60,000 bases of DNA. Origin: Antedon mediterranea. Its lineage: Eukaryota; Echinodermata; Crinoidea; Comatulida; Antedonidae. The notes beneath the pieces were generated by a model. It was not told the origin of the DNA. It saw only the letters and a program-made list of their open reading frames with translations, and ran no database searches. Shown piece after piece: positions 36,501 to 48,400 of the stretch. The DNA lies in NCBI RefSeq assembly GCF_964355755.1, contig NC_092675.1:18926912-18986911 (forward strand), in the 5' to 3' direction. Position numbers and translations under genes: made by a program. Position 1 is the stretch's first letter, and each line of letters begins with the position of its first letter.

Positions 36501-39500
36501 AGATTGATGGCATATAGCCTATGGCCAGTCTATGAAGAGTACAATGTATAGGGCCTAGTTGGGCATCTTCTGCAGGGACCCGATTGTCACAGTCTGCTTG
36601 CTACTAGCCTAGCTAGATTCTAGGCCTAGCCCTGAACTGAAAAAATCCCAGGCTAAGTTAATTAATTTACCTTCCTGTTATTATTGCGTTATATATATAT
36701 TATTATATTTAAAATAACCGTCTAGGCCTACATACCGACAAATTAACAGCTCAGCTTTACATATTTATACGATCAGCCATCCCAGGGAAACCCACAGTCG
36801 CGTCGATCTCTGGTGGTGTTGTTGTACCATACAACGTGCATCGTCCATTGTTGGATCAGATCTCTGCTGTGTGGATGCTCATTAACATATCATGCATATG
36901 TATGAGTTAGCTCTACCGGCCTAATTTCTGAGCCGATGAGTTCGAAAAAATGGTAAATTTATTTTGATTTTTTTATAAGCGAAATCAATATTTTTTTCGG
37001 TGGAAGTGAATAACTTTATGTTAACTACAAAACGGTCTATTCAAAATTTGATTTTTTTCATCTTTATTTTTCATTTTTTGGGGGACAATACATCTTTAAT
37101 TGTGATTCATGGTTGTGAAGATATGATTACAAACGTGATTTCGTTAAATCGTGCGTAGACCGCGTAATTTTTTATTGCGCACCGTGAAAACATAACCACA
37201 TCGATTCCTGGCCATAAGGAATATACTGTGAAAAATTGACTTAGCTAGATTAAACTGATATCAAGATAAGGTCAGAAAGCGATAAAACGCATAGTGATAC
37301 CGGACCGACCGACAGACCGACAGACCGACCGACCGACCGACCGACATAGTGAACTATAGAGTCGCTTCCACGCGACTAAAAACGGTTATGCAGACGCTGA
37401 ATGCGCGTTATAGACTTAGTTTTCGAAATAGAATTAAAAATAACAGAACTAAAGTTGAGACTTGGATGGATAATTGAATAATAAAGGTGGATTTTGGTTT
37501 GCCTGTCAAAATGTTTCACGCCACATCAGTCTAAGCAGTCTATTGCACTTGCCAACAAGATAATCAATATGAAAACAAAATCAAAGGGAACTATCAATTA
37601 AAACACCAAGATCTTTTTGCGATTGCACCCTATTAATGGGATTATCATTAATTAAATGATAATGAAATAAAATGTTCTTTTCCAAAGTAATAGTTAAGAT
37701 ATTGCAGTTTACCGGATTGAGGGACATACCCCATAAAGCTGCCCAAGAACATAATTTGTCCAAGTCCACCTGAAGCCTGTCGGCATCCTCAACACTACCA
37801 ATAATGTTGTATAACTTAACATCAGCAAACATAAGACATCTGGAGTAGGTAAAGCGTTTTGGAATATCATTGACAAAAAGATTGAAAAGGAGAGGACCAA
37901 GAATCGATCCCTGAGGGACATCGGAATGAATAGGAAGCCATTCAGAGGATATACCCTCAATGACCACTCTCTGGAAGCTACCATTAAGATAACTACGAAA
38001 CCAGGAGATAAAATCATTATGAAAACCAAAACGTTGTTATTTTAATAAGAGTAAATTATGAGGAACAAGATCGAACGCCTTAGAAAAGTCTGTGTAAATA
38101 ATATAACATTGCTTCCTGTCATCAATGGCTTCGTAAACTGTGGTCAAAAGGGTGGCAAGGTTTGTTTTACATGATCTACCAGTTACAAAGCCATGCTGAC
38201 AGGAAGCAATGGCAGGAGAAACATGAGTCGAAATATGGTTAAAAACTATTTTTTTCAAACAATTTAGAAATGGTAGGCAACAGAGAGATAGGTCAATAGT
38301 TAAAAATCAATGTCTTGGTCTCCCCTCCCCCCCCCCCCACCCCTTATGAATAGGAACAATATTGGAACGTTTCAAAAAGGAAGGAAATTGTCCGGTTTGA
38401 AGAGATTTATTAAAGAGGAAAGCAATAGGAATAGAAAGAGGACGAGAACAGACTTTAAGAACATGGTTACTGAGATTATCACATCCAGATGCCTTATGAG
38501 TCTGAATGGATGAAATTAACTAGTTAACAATTTCAGATTGAATAATTGGAGTATTGAGAATGCCGACAGAAGCCTCAGGCAGACGTTGGTGTTCTTCAGT
38601 CACAGAAGGACCAGATCTAAAACTGAATGAAAATAACTGTTAAATAAAGCAGCCTTATCATTTGTTGTCTCCGCGACCTTGTGCTCATGCGACATAACCC
38701 GAAGGATAGGAATACGATTTAGTTTTGGTCTTTATCCACGACCAGAAGCGTTTGGGATTTGCCTTAAGATTCCCAGAAAGTGATTGCATATAACTTTTAT
38801 ATTTAAGTTTCATAAGGACTTCAAATGTTCGTTTTTATCCATAGACAATGGATTTCAAGACTTTTAATAGACTTGATTGCATATCATCCCATTTCTGCAG
38901 CTGTTTCTAGGTAGATCCTAACTGACTATTAACAGTCATCTAGATACGAGTAGTTTTTAATGCATATTAATTGTTATCCCTATCAATGTAGAGGAGACAA
39001 TGTATAATGTAAATTGATATTAATATGTAAAATAATTCAGTCACAATCTACCTGAGAATTAACGTATCATTAGATTATTCGTTTTTTATTGTGGAATGCA
39101 TTTTCTTTTTATACAGCCTGTGAAATGCACTGCATTTCTGCAAATTTTAAACACTTAAAACAAATCAAAAAAACAATAAGATATGGGCAGCTGGAACATC
39201 CCGAAAAAAATATGTTTTAGAAGGTGAGTGGGAATGCATAACATTATGTATACTTCCGTATTATCAGAAATCCTTACTATAATGCGGAGTGTTTTTTGTT
39301 TTGTTTTGTTTTTTATTTAGTTTCCCCAAACCAGCTTACGCACTGTGCTTACCGTAGGGTACTGCGTACGGAAAACCAGGAAATGCCCAGACAAAACGCA
39401 GATTGCTAAACCACCATGATATTGATGATTTCGACGCTTTAATTCCCAAGAACAAAACAGTCACGCTATACTTTTATCTTTATTTTCTTTCTTATTTATT

Positions 39501-40169
39501 TGTAAGTGGCAGGTAAATTTATTTTAAAGTTACTTACGACATTTTGCTCATTGGCGTCTTTGATTGTTTGAAATTTGGTACCGTTCATGCTGTAAAGAAA
39601 TTCGTATGATGTCACCCACTGAGGATATCCATTGCGACCCTGTGTAATAACTCCAGTTACTGTTTTCACAACACCAAAATCGACTTGGATCCACTGGTTT
39701 TGGTCGTTATACCATGCTACCCAGCTTCCACAAACGCCAGTACTTTTCAACGTATTTAATCTGGCATGTGCAGCCTCGTAACATTGATCCGACGAAAAAT
39801 AACTTGATACACTAATTTGATTATCAGATATACTGCCATCTTCCATTCCAAGAGTCTTGGTAGGCCAACAGGAATCTGAAAGATACCATTGGATAGTTAT
39901 AATTAAATGCAAAACAACAATTATTGTTAGGGCTAGCTCCCATTTTTTCGCATCACACGTTACCTATGTTAGTTCTGACTCCGAGAGTCTCGAGAACAAG
40001 CATTTTACGGTAGAAACAGAAGCTTTAACCCAATGTAGGCCTACGTACTTCCAGCATGGACTCGAAATTGGTACGTGCCAATAGGGCCTAGATTTAATCT
40101 AAACACATACATACCTCCAGACAAACTTCTTTCAAAAAGTATAAACCAACACACGTACGTAAGTATCAT
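30571..40169 (-). CDS. Secreted F5/8C + C-type lectin + PAN protein, five exons, 382 residues
   Basis: Exons: 40169-40115, 39875-39538, 33060-32922, 31565-31224, 30845-30571. They total 1149 bp with consistent phases (1, 0, 1, 1) and GT-AG borders. Signal peptide MILTYVCWFILFERSLSG (1-18). F5/8C (discoidin) domain about 22-177, with LGMEDGSI, QWIQVDFG, WVTSYEFLYS and the terminal RFELLGC. CTLD about 182-291, with CYKY, WSEAKAVC, WTGLND and six cysteines. It lacks EPN/QPD and WND calcium-site motifs, so classic calcium-dependent sugar binding is doubtful. PAN/apple-like domain 293-382, with CSLECGNDDVCVSFSF and NECIL. No transmembrane segment. The role is inferred as extracellular recognition or immune lectin. 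The large intron 2 (6.5 kb) carries several transposons. A decayed tandem copy lies downstream at 23187-29294. I know of no standard name for this architecture. Confidence 0.93.
30946..31206. repeat. About 255-bp interspersed repeat, copy 1 (lectin intron 4)
   Basis: Starts near ggtttcctctagagacgcaa, with an inverted partner ending ctctagtgggaacca, followed by tattggtatttcctttgcgt and a second ggaaaccaagc end. The same composite occurs at 32262-32517 in intron 3 of the same gene. It looks like a compound MITE with inverted ends. Confidence 0.7.
32262..32517. repeat. About 255-bp interspersed repeat, copy 2 (lectin intron 3)
   Basis: Close match in order and length to 30946-31206, with shared blocks tcacttgtcaattggtcaac and cctattcattcgtggaaacc. 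The left end is more diverged (gtctagaaagagacac). Confidence 0.7.
32739..32904. mobile_element. Small MITE with about 25-bp inverted ends
   Basis: Left end gccaatttacacagacgagc and right end (inverted) ggctaatttacacaaacgag are terminal inverted repeats. taa flanks both sides, which is compatible with a Harbinger-type 3-bp duplication. Non-coding; it ends 17 bp from the 3' edge of lectin exon 3. Confidence 0.6.
33168..33882. repeat. Interspersed repeat with ccgaccgacc ends, copy 1 (empty site)
   Basis: About 0.7-kb unit beginning near taaacaaggcc, then accgaccgaccgacc. Its CpG-rich body has tgcgtagcctgtcacttttg and gcgcgcgtacgcatgcgtta (with small variation), and it ends ccgacatagtgagctgtaaa then gtcgcgttgcacgcgact. 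It reads ttttatttaattgtgattc where copy 2 carries a TTAA-flanked insertion. It lies in the large lectin intron. Confidence 0.8.
34222..37382. repeat. Interspersed repeat with ccgaccgacc ends, copy 2, interrupted
   Basis: Same unit as 33168-33882, highly similar on both flanks (34222-34663 and 37100-37382), interrupted by the element at 34668-37095. The right end has a longer ccgaccgaccgaccgacc run. Confidence 0.8.
34668..37095. mobile_element. TTAA-flanked DNA transposon, 2.43 kb, non-autonomous
   Basis: TTAA occurs on both sides (34664-34667, 37096-37099) and only once in the paralogous empty site near 33630. Ends are agatgtattgtccccc in inverted orientation, and similarity continues inward about 90 bp (ttgaatag.cc.tttt ... 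aaagttattcactt). No transposase frame was seen; the interior has a (act)n block near 35155-35200. TTAA targets are used by piggyBac and Kolobok elements. Related ends occur at 44005-44480 and 47565-47690. Confidence 0.88.
37430..38960 (-). pseudogene. LINE fragment, Jockey/CR1-type reverse transcriptase, inactive
   Basis: Minus-strand frames in order: SLQTGQFPSFLKRSNIVPIH (about 38400), then CQHGFVTGRSCKTNLATLL and YTDFSKAFDLVPHN (38258-38037), then PQGSILGPLLFNLFVNDI, FADV, and SQKDLGVLIDSSL (38029-37581). These are RT motifs in the right order. The catalytic FADD box reads FADV, and at least two frameshifts and a C-run (about 38327-38338) break the frame. It is inserted in intron 2 of the lectin gene. 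Confidence 0.85.
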
Positions 40170-41870
40170 TATTAGAATAATAGGCCTAGATCGCAAAAAA
40201 ATTCGTTTAAAAATTATACTGATAATAATTTATTCACTCATATAGACAAATATAAATATAAATACAGAGGTATAACTTCACGCGATTACTGAGGAAAAAC
40301 AATAAAGATGTTCAGCGTTCACGGGATTTCAACTAAAAATAAAAAATCTAGAAAAAAAGCTTTTTCAACATTATTCTTCTGGACTAATAAAAGTAGACTA
40401 TAAACATATTTCGTGCGACTTGATGATCATTATTATTGATTAAGTGATAAAATATTCTCAAACTTTCTCGATATTGATCTTCAATTGACGTGATTATATT
40501 GTTGTTCATGTCTTCACCATAGTAATTATGTTGTGTATTGATAGGTCCAAGGTCAGTCCAATTTCAGGACAACATTTATTTATTTTATTATTTATCCAGT
40601 TCCAAAGGAACTTATCATAAGGACCCTTGTTTGTATGATCCGTGGCTGTGATGTACTAGTACACGTCACAGGGGTAACCCCCTCGTCTCAAAACAGTTCT
40701 TAAAGTGCACATGAACCAGATGTGTCCTTGGCCTGAGAAGACTCGTTCTACCACCAGATGTCATTAGTTGTGTGTTGGGGCCGAATATGTTTTCTTTTTT
40801 TCGTTTAAAATTCCGTTAGTGACAATTTATAACTCGTGATTTAATATGACACACAAAGAACTCGTATCAGTCTGGGATTGAACCAGAGGGAAGAGTGAAT
40901 TGAACGTACCATGCAATACGTTCTCTCGTAGATAATAAATTCATGTCGAAGCGGCGCAACAATTGCAATTATTTCACAACTACACATGTAGGCCTACTTA
41001 AAACTACGGACGTAAGAACTTTCCATTGTCCAATTTTGATGAAATTAAGGGCAGTCGTCTAAAAAACATATTTCATTTGTCTGTTAATCATCGACGCATG
41101 TACATTATCATTTGCCCAATCAGACTGAGATACGATTCATTCATTGGTAGGTTTCATCAGGGAGTTGTATTTTACATCATATTACATTTCCAATATTATA
41201 GATAGATTTGATACAAGAAATTCGATACAATTGAGTGGTAAATATTCAAATCGTTAAATGTGGAAGAAACAGTCAATACTGTATTAAGGCACGTGACAGG
41301 TTGTTAGGCCTACAATAATAACATGAAACAATTATTATTGGCACAAGTCCCAGTTTTTAGGACTACATCGATTAAATATAAAATAACATTAAATATTAAA
41401 AAAAAACAAATACCGTGGAAATAGCAAACTAATCAAGGTGCAGATATAGCATACATGGTTAATTAGTTAATTTATTTACATTTGTATTATTCTAATAACA
41501 TATGAAATAAAATAAGTCACTGCCCATAACAGTCTTATATATACATTTGTGTTAATCGACTACAGTAAGTAAGACCAGTGATACCGCCCGGCCCTTTCCA
41601 GTGATTTCAGCGTACTACTACCGATGATCACTTTATATAATGTACCTTTAAAACAAGAAATATTTCTTACAAAAAACGCTGCTCGACATTTTAAAATTAA
41701 TCATTGTTCTTTCTTCAGATAATGATTAATTATTAAAAAGATGTCTTTTAATCCCAAAAAATACATACAAATCAAAGATAGTTCTCTAATTATGAATCAC
41801 ATGCCCATTTATTTAAAAATGGTCAATTTTGAACTTTAATGTGCTGTGTGTGTGTGTGTGTGTGTGTGAC
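40170..41870. other. Intergenic region upstream of the lectin gene, with a minus-strand SINE
   Basis: Contains the SINE at 40555-40935 and AT-rich unique sequence. A (gt)n microsatellite lies at 41841-41868. The lectin promoter should be just above 40169; no clear TATA element was assigned. Confidence 0.5.
40555..40935 (-). mobile_element. tRNA-derived SINE
   Basis: On the minus strand a B-box-like ggttcaatccc (near 40871-40881) is followed by a core with gtggtagaacgagtcttctc and gtgcactttaagaa, then a tail with aataataaaataaataaatg. The core is shared with 6115-6365. Confidence 0.6.
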
Positions 41871-42234
41871 CTCAAGGCGTGCAACTGAATACCCTCTAGA
41901 GACAACGTGACTTCAAGCAAAGAGTGATATATTCTTTGCTTCAAGTGAGAAATTCTTTCCAGTCTGTTGATTCGCGTCAACCACTCAAAAGGCGAGAATC
42001 CAAAATCGTTCAACCGTGAGCCCTCATAGACGTTTTTTGGGTCCAGCAGCTGGGATCTATAAATTATAGTCGAGTTTACAAATTAGCAAAACTGTCGGCC
42101 TCAGATACTAGACTATAACTGCTGCTTGCTTTATATCTGAATGAGTAGTCCTCATGAGACGTGGCTCGAGCAGCAGCAGCGTGAAAATCTCTGACAGTGA
42201 TAGAAATTGCTTTGCTGCCCTCTGTCGCATTCAT
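41871..42234 (-). CDS. Unrecognised gene, candidate 5' exons, head-to-head with the SLC25A16-like gene
   Basis: Two coding-like stretches. The first starts at ATG 42234 and reads MNATEGSKAISITVRDFHAA and onward to about 42109. The second, 42049-41871, follows an AG and reads LLDPKNVYEGSRLNDFGF and onward for 59 codons, including FEWLTRINRLERISHLKQ. Joining them at GT (42108) needs a 59-bp intron, short but containing a good branch-like tgctaat. The composition looks protein-like and there is no repeat similarity. The following donor would be gtcaca inside a (gt)n microsatellite, which is weak, and I find no later exon before the lectin gene. The start codons of this and the carrier gene are 168 bp apart, suggesting a shared promoter. 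I do not recognise the family. Confidence 0.4.
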
Positions 42235-42402
42235 AGTTCACGCGTTGCCGGCCTTATCGTAGGCGTAGAGAAAATTGTGTCTTGCTTCATGCCTGGCGAA
42301 TTAAATAGCCTAGGCCTAGGCCCTATCTAGCTTCTCGTTTTTATATCAACAAGATGGTTTGATTTGTTTTTTTAGAAATGATTTTATATTGATTTGAAAA
42401 TT
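42235..42402. promoter_or_regulatory. Putative bidirectional promoter
   Basis: 168 bp between the divergent start codons at 42234 (minus) and 42403 (plus), GC-richer than the surroundings on the left half, with ctaggcctaggccc. The assignment depends on the minus-strand gene being real. Confidence 0.35.
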
Positions 42403-45400
42403 ATGACATCTCAAGAAGTATCCGATATGTTCAAGGCGTTCTTGGCTGGTGGTAAATGTTATCAATTTAAATTTGTTGAGAATAAAAGAGGCCAGAGGAC
42501 CGACGGTCGAGCGGGCTCTCCTCCTCTAATTAAAGGCCTACCATCTCTAGCATCCCATCGAGTGTCCTACCTATAGATAGGGGCTAGGCCTACCCTACGC
42601 TACAATACTATTAATTATATCAATAAAATAAAAAAAATATCTAACCTACAGATACAGTAAACCGCCATGTATGATTTCAGCCTAGCCTACTCTCTCTGGT
42701 AAAAACAGTCCTCCTTTCTGCTTGAAGTTGTAAGTCCTTAAATTAATTTAAATTTTGTTTTGTCTAGGAGTTGCTGGATGCTGTGCAAAAACAATGATAG
42801 CTCCACTGGACCGTGTCAAGATACTTCTTCAGGCTCAAAATGAACACTATAGACATTTATGTTAGTATAGTATGTTAATTATAATAAATAATGTGCTTTT
42901 TATTCATTTATTTATTACAGTAATGTGTCGCGTAAATATACATTAACAATATTAGATGTTTAGATTTAAAGTTTTACATGTGCCTATGACATGTATGAGG
43001 ATTACACAAGGAATACCACGATTACACGAGGAATATAAGATAAGTAAAAGCTTCGCTGATGCAACCGTATGATGCTTGAACTGTCACCGTATCACAACTT
43101 ATTTGTGTATGCAGTTTTCGTGCATTTATAATATGTCGATTTTTATTTAATCAAATTCTCACAAGCACCACACAAGAGTGCTTTTTCAAAACAAAAACAA
43201 AAAAATAAATATACAATATCTGGCTTAATAATAGTAATACCTATCTCATGTTTATTTCTATTATTATTTCTACTGTATTCATTATTGACTTTTTCTTATA
43301 TCTTTTAGCTGTGGCATCCTCAATAACGGCAGTGGTGAAGAAAGAAGGCTTTTGGGGTTTATACAAAGGAAACGGTGCAATGATGATTAGAATATTTCCC
43401 TACGGTGCAATACAATTTGTTTCTTATGAGCGATACAAAAAGGTTCTATGTCATTAACACCTTATTTGACTTTAAATCATAGTGATATTGTATATTGTAG
43501 CATATCATCGTTATTCTTTCAAAACCTTTTATATCCACGTATTTGTGCTTGTAAATGCATAATGGAATCCAGTAAAATAAAAATGAATAAAAGAATTTTA
43601 AATTTGTGTGTGTGTGTGTGTGATTATGATGGGAAAATAAAGATTGATTGAAATCCATTTTTAGTAATTTTAATTATTTGACATTTGGAAACGCCAAAAG
43701 TATAGACTACATAAATATAGTTGAATCAAAATATGGTCGTATAAATGTTGTCAAATATTTACCACATTTCACAGACTATATTGACTTTATTGTATTTTCA
43801 GATGGCCCTGTCATGGCTTGGTCAAGATTCACATGTTGCAAGACTAATGGCTGGTTCATTAGCAGGTAAGATGTTTAAACATATATGTCAGCACATTATT
43901 CTATCTTTAAATCTTTAGATTACTGTATCAACCATCTTTTATTAAGTCATTATTTAGTGCTCATGTGCTATAAAAAATGTCTTTATATCTATATATAAAT
44001 TTACGCAAGGGCAAGATTTTGAAAAAAAGTGGGTCATTTTGAAGTATCATAATACTGTAGTTATTAACTTTCACCAAAAATTAGTCGGGAAAAAAAATCA
44101 TTTAACTGAAATACAGACGTTTTTGATCAAAACATATCTCATAATGCAACGCGCTTGTTTGACTACTTTGTATGCATAAATCATAAAACTTCCTCGCGAT
44201 CTGTGTGAAAATACCTTCTCAACCGTGACGAGTTGTAAACAATCCCAATTAGTATCATGCATAATGCATACTCATGGTTTAAAATCTTTGTTTACTTTCG
44301 CTCGCGACGATTGTCCAGACGAAATGTAATCAAACTAATTTACCTGTTAATTACGTAAACTTTTGGCTCGAAATTTCGACTTAAAGTGAATAACTTTAAT
44401 ATTACTTTGATATGGCCAATTTAAATTTAGAATATTTTTACTTTCATTTTTTGTGTTTCAAGGGACAATACATCTTTAATAAAAATGTAGAATATATGTG
44501 GCTTCCTATTACATAATGGAATTATCCAACAGAAATCGCCCAAAACATGTGTGTGCTCATCATGGAGGAGAAAATCCATGGTGTGCATGTGTGATTGCAT
44601 GGACATTATGATTTTCAATCATCATTGTTTGTTGTTATATAGAATCTCATTCACCAAAAGGAATTTTAGGGTGGAATTGTTTTAACGCACCATAATAAAT
44701 TAAAAATTGTGTTTAGTTACAGTAGGCTAAGCCCAAGTCTTGGATTTTGTAAAGTATAGTTAATTCGATGGCTTTAGCTAGCTAGGCCTAACCTAAATGG
44801 AACACAATATGCCGGCTGGTCTAATAAAAAGTAACTAGGCCTAGAACTAGATATGGTACATTCATTATGAAAATAAGTAGCTATTGCATTATTTTAATAA
44901 CCTACTCAGGCTAGTATATCAACTCCCTGGCTGGTATGGTATAATAATATATAGTATACGGTCAAATGGAAAAACAGTACATGAATAAGATGCATATCAT
45001 CGTTGCAGAGTTAGGGGGTGCAAACAAAACATTTAACAGCCCGATAAATGAGTAAAAAACAACGGGCTAAAATCGTAACTCTGCAAATACTACATCAATT
45101 TTATCCATTCAAAAACTAAATTAATGTGCTTCTTGCTAAAAAAAAATGTTTTTAACGATGCAATCGTGTTCTGATAATGTTCATGTAAAATTAATTATGT
45201 ATAGCCAGAGTTGCTTATCTAAGGGCCTGTTCAGACCTACGGAGTTATGCTTTCATATTGTACGCGGCGTACAAGTCCATAGGTCTGAACCAGGAAAAGA
45301 TTAGTGGAAGCCACCTCGTACGACACTGATATTTCGTACGCTACGAAAGCTCAAGGTATGAGTTTAGTGGACGTCGCTTACAATACGAAAGTCACGCATC

Positions 45401-48400
45401 AATGAATATGACCTAGGTTAGATATCTAGCCAATCAAATTACAATATTCGCCACATCACATCTTGACATGTGCTCCTCTCATTGTATAGCCAAGCTGATC
45501 CATTTGTTGTGATCGGTGAACGTGCGAAAAAAATCATACCTTTTGTTGTTACACTATACAGTATTATTATTATTAATATTATTATATTAATTAATTTAAA
45601 ATGTCATCGAAGCGTGTGCATTGGCGAGAAACCGAAGTAAAATACCTTATTTCATTGTGGGGAAGCCCTGAGTTTAGAGATCGGTTGGAAGTGAAAAACT
45701 GGCGTAAAAGCACCGGCAACAAGATGTCTGTGTTCAACGAGATGGCGGACACGTTAGCAGATGGGCCATCCTCATAAAGAAGGATTTAATATCCAAACGA
45801 AATTGAAGCAGCGAAAGACCGAGTAAATAAATCTGGAGCCGGTGCAAGTACAGGATTTGAACATTTTTCTGCCATAAATGATATTTTAGATCATAGACCA
45901 AATATAAACCCAAACCCCAAAACGATCGGCTGGTTGGTATGCCTAACAACCCATCGATAATGCCGAGCCCAAATGTTCGGTCTAGGCCTGTAACTCGTAA
46001 ACCAACCACTACTACTTTTAATAACAACGAAGGTAGGTCTATGCGTGCGTTAGAGTTTGGTTAATCGCCAGCGAGTGACATCATATCCGTTTGTAACGCA
46101 ACTTCGTTGCAATGAATCTGAACACTTTGCTCTTACGACGCTCATTAAAATATGACCTTGGCTGTGATACGAAAGCATAACTCCTTAGGTCTGAACATAC
46201 CCTAAGAGATTATCATAACATTATGCAATCAATTAGCTTAATGACTTAAACACACACTAATCCTTTTTTTCCACAATGGACTGTATCTCAGTTTCCTATG
46301 TAAATATGGTAGTGCTATGACATCACCATATCCATATTATGGGCACATCCCATTTTTGTGTCACATAAAGTTTGATAGTGTAGACAGAGCTTTACAGCTT
46401 TACTATTAATCATGTTTATTTGTAGGTGTGACAGCTGTTTTATTTACATACCCACTCGATATGATACGAGCTAGGCTAGCATTCCAAGTTAGTGGTGAAC
46501 ATATCTACACTGGCATTATTCACACATTTCACAGTATATGGCATCAGGTAATAAACCTTTATTTATTTCTGTTTATCCAGTCAAATGAGCATGCATTTGA
46601 AGTATCACCAAATTCACCCTTTACAATATAAAGCTCTGTCTAAACTATCAAACTATGTAAACAATAATGTGATGTGCCCATATGGACATGATGATGTCAT
46701 ATCATTACCATATTTGGGCATATCACTACCATACTTGGGCACATCACAATTTATTGATAGTGTAAACAGAGCTAAGTCTACTATTAGTTTATGAACTTGA
46801 ATTTGGTTTTATATACAGTACTTTTTTAATACCCCTTACTATAGATGTTGATGCCCCAGATTTATTTAAAAAGTGCAAATTTATGTTTGGATGTATTTTT
46901 TTTCAAAATAGCACCCTCTATAGTTTTTTTTATGCTCAAGTTGGGACCTATGTGATTGGAATGGGAGTACAGTATATTTAGTTTGTTAAATATTACATAC
47001 TTTTTTATTGAATTATGATTTAGGAGGGCAAAATGAAAGGTTTCTATAGAGGTTTTATTCCAACTTTCATGGGCATGATACCATATGCAGGTAAGTTTTC
47101 TAATAATACTGGAGGCTCAGCAAAATCTAAATCCTGAGAAGTGAAAGCTAATTTAAGTATTTATATTTTAGAGTATTTGTTAATAAAAAAAAATGGCCAA
47201 TATTCCCAAAGGCCTAGATAAGAAGTTTGAACCACTAAAATATCTAGTTATATAATTCTAGTGCACGCAACCATACACATGGGATATATCAAAATGTTTC
47301 AAACTCATCAGAACCTCTTTCGAGGAGGGAGTATGGGTAATGGTGTATCAGAATGATCAGATTATTAAACTATGTTTGAAAGTGAGAGTGGATAATGTCG
47401 GGTATCAAAGTTACTAGAATTGTACTGGGAACGTTATAAACTACATTTGAAACCAGCCATGGGGTTTTTGGTATCTTTGGTAGTAATCTATATAAACAAA
47501 TACTGTACAATACATCATTGTAAGAACAAAACATATAAAAAACAGTTATTGATCACATTAAAGATGTAGTATCCGCCTAGTGAAAAAATAAATTAAATAT
47601 TTTTTTTTTGGTTGAATGTGCCATTTTAATGTCACATAATAGTTTTTTATGATTTTATACACCACTTGATTTTTGCTGTTGAGTGACTTTTTTCATTTGT
47701 TTTTTAGGCATCGCATTCTACACTTATGAAACTGGAAAACGTATAGCTTTAGATCATGGTCCTAAATTTGTATCGAAACCGTCACCTAGTCAGCCTGATG
47801 TAAAAGTATTAACAACACCTTGTAACCTGTTTGTTGGTGGCGTAGCAGGTGCCATAGCCCAAACAGTAAGGTAGGTAATACAGCGGCCTGCAGTCTTCTA
47901 CGAGTTTGGCTTGGTGGTTATGATGCTTGGCTACCATTCCAATGGTTCTGGGTTCAGGTCCTGTCGTCAGGATTTTTTATAATGACAAATTACAACTCCA
48001 TTACCAAAGACTTGTTATAAGACTTTGATTATGTGGAGCATCTTGTGTATATGTTTGTCTTGTAAACAGACTTTAAGAAGGATAGTGAATGAATTTTCTT
48101 TTCTGGTTATCTTTGGCACTTTGCCTAAATATATAAACAAAAGAAAACAAATAAATGTATACAGTCAACTCTCCCAATACAAAACTCTTTAAAAAACGGA
48201 AACTCCCAAACTAGACTTTCTAGAATATCCCAAATATTTGGGAAAAAGACGTATTAGTACAATGTCTGTTGCCATGACATTACTTATGTATTTATAAAAT
48301 GTATAAATTTTTTTAAGACTTCATTTCATTTATTATTCATGTCCAAATCACTCAGAAAAAACATGGTTTGACAGTTTATTTATCATATTCATTGTTTTAC

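Noticed and set aside
47895-47970. tRNA gene
   Set aside because: A and B boxes are present but no full cloverleaf or acceptor stem forms, and an A-rich tail follows. Called a SINE.
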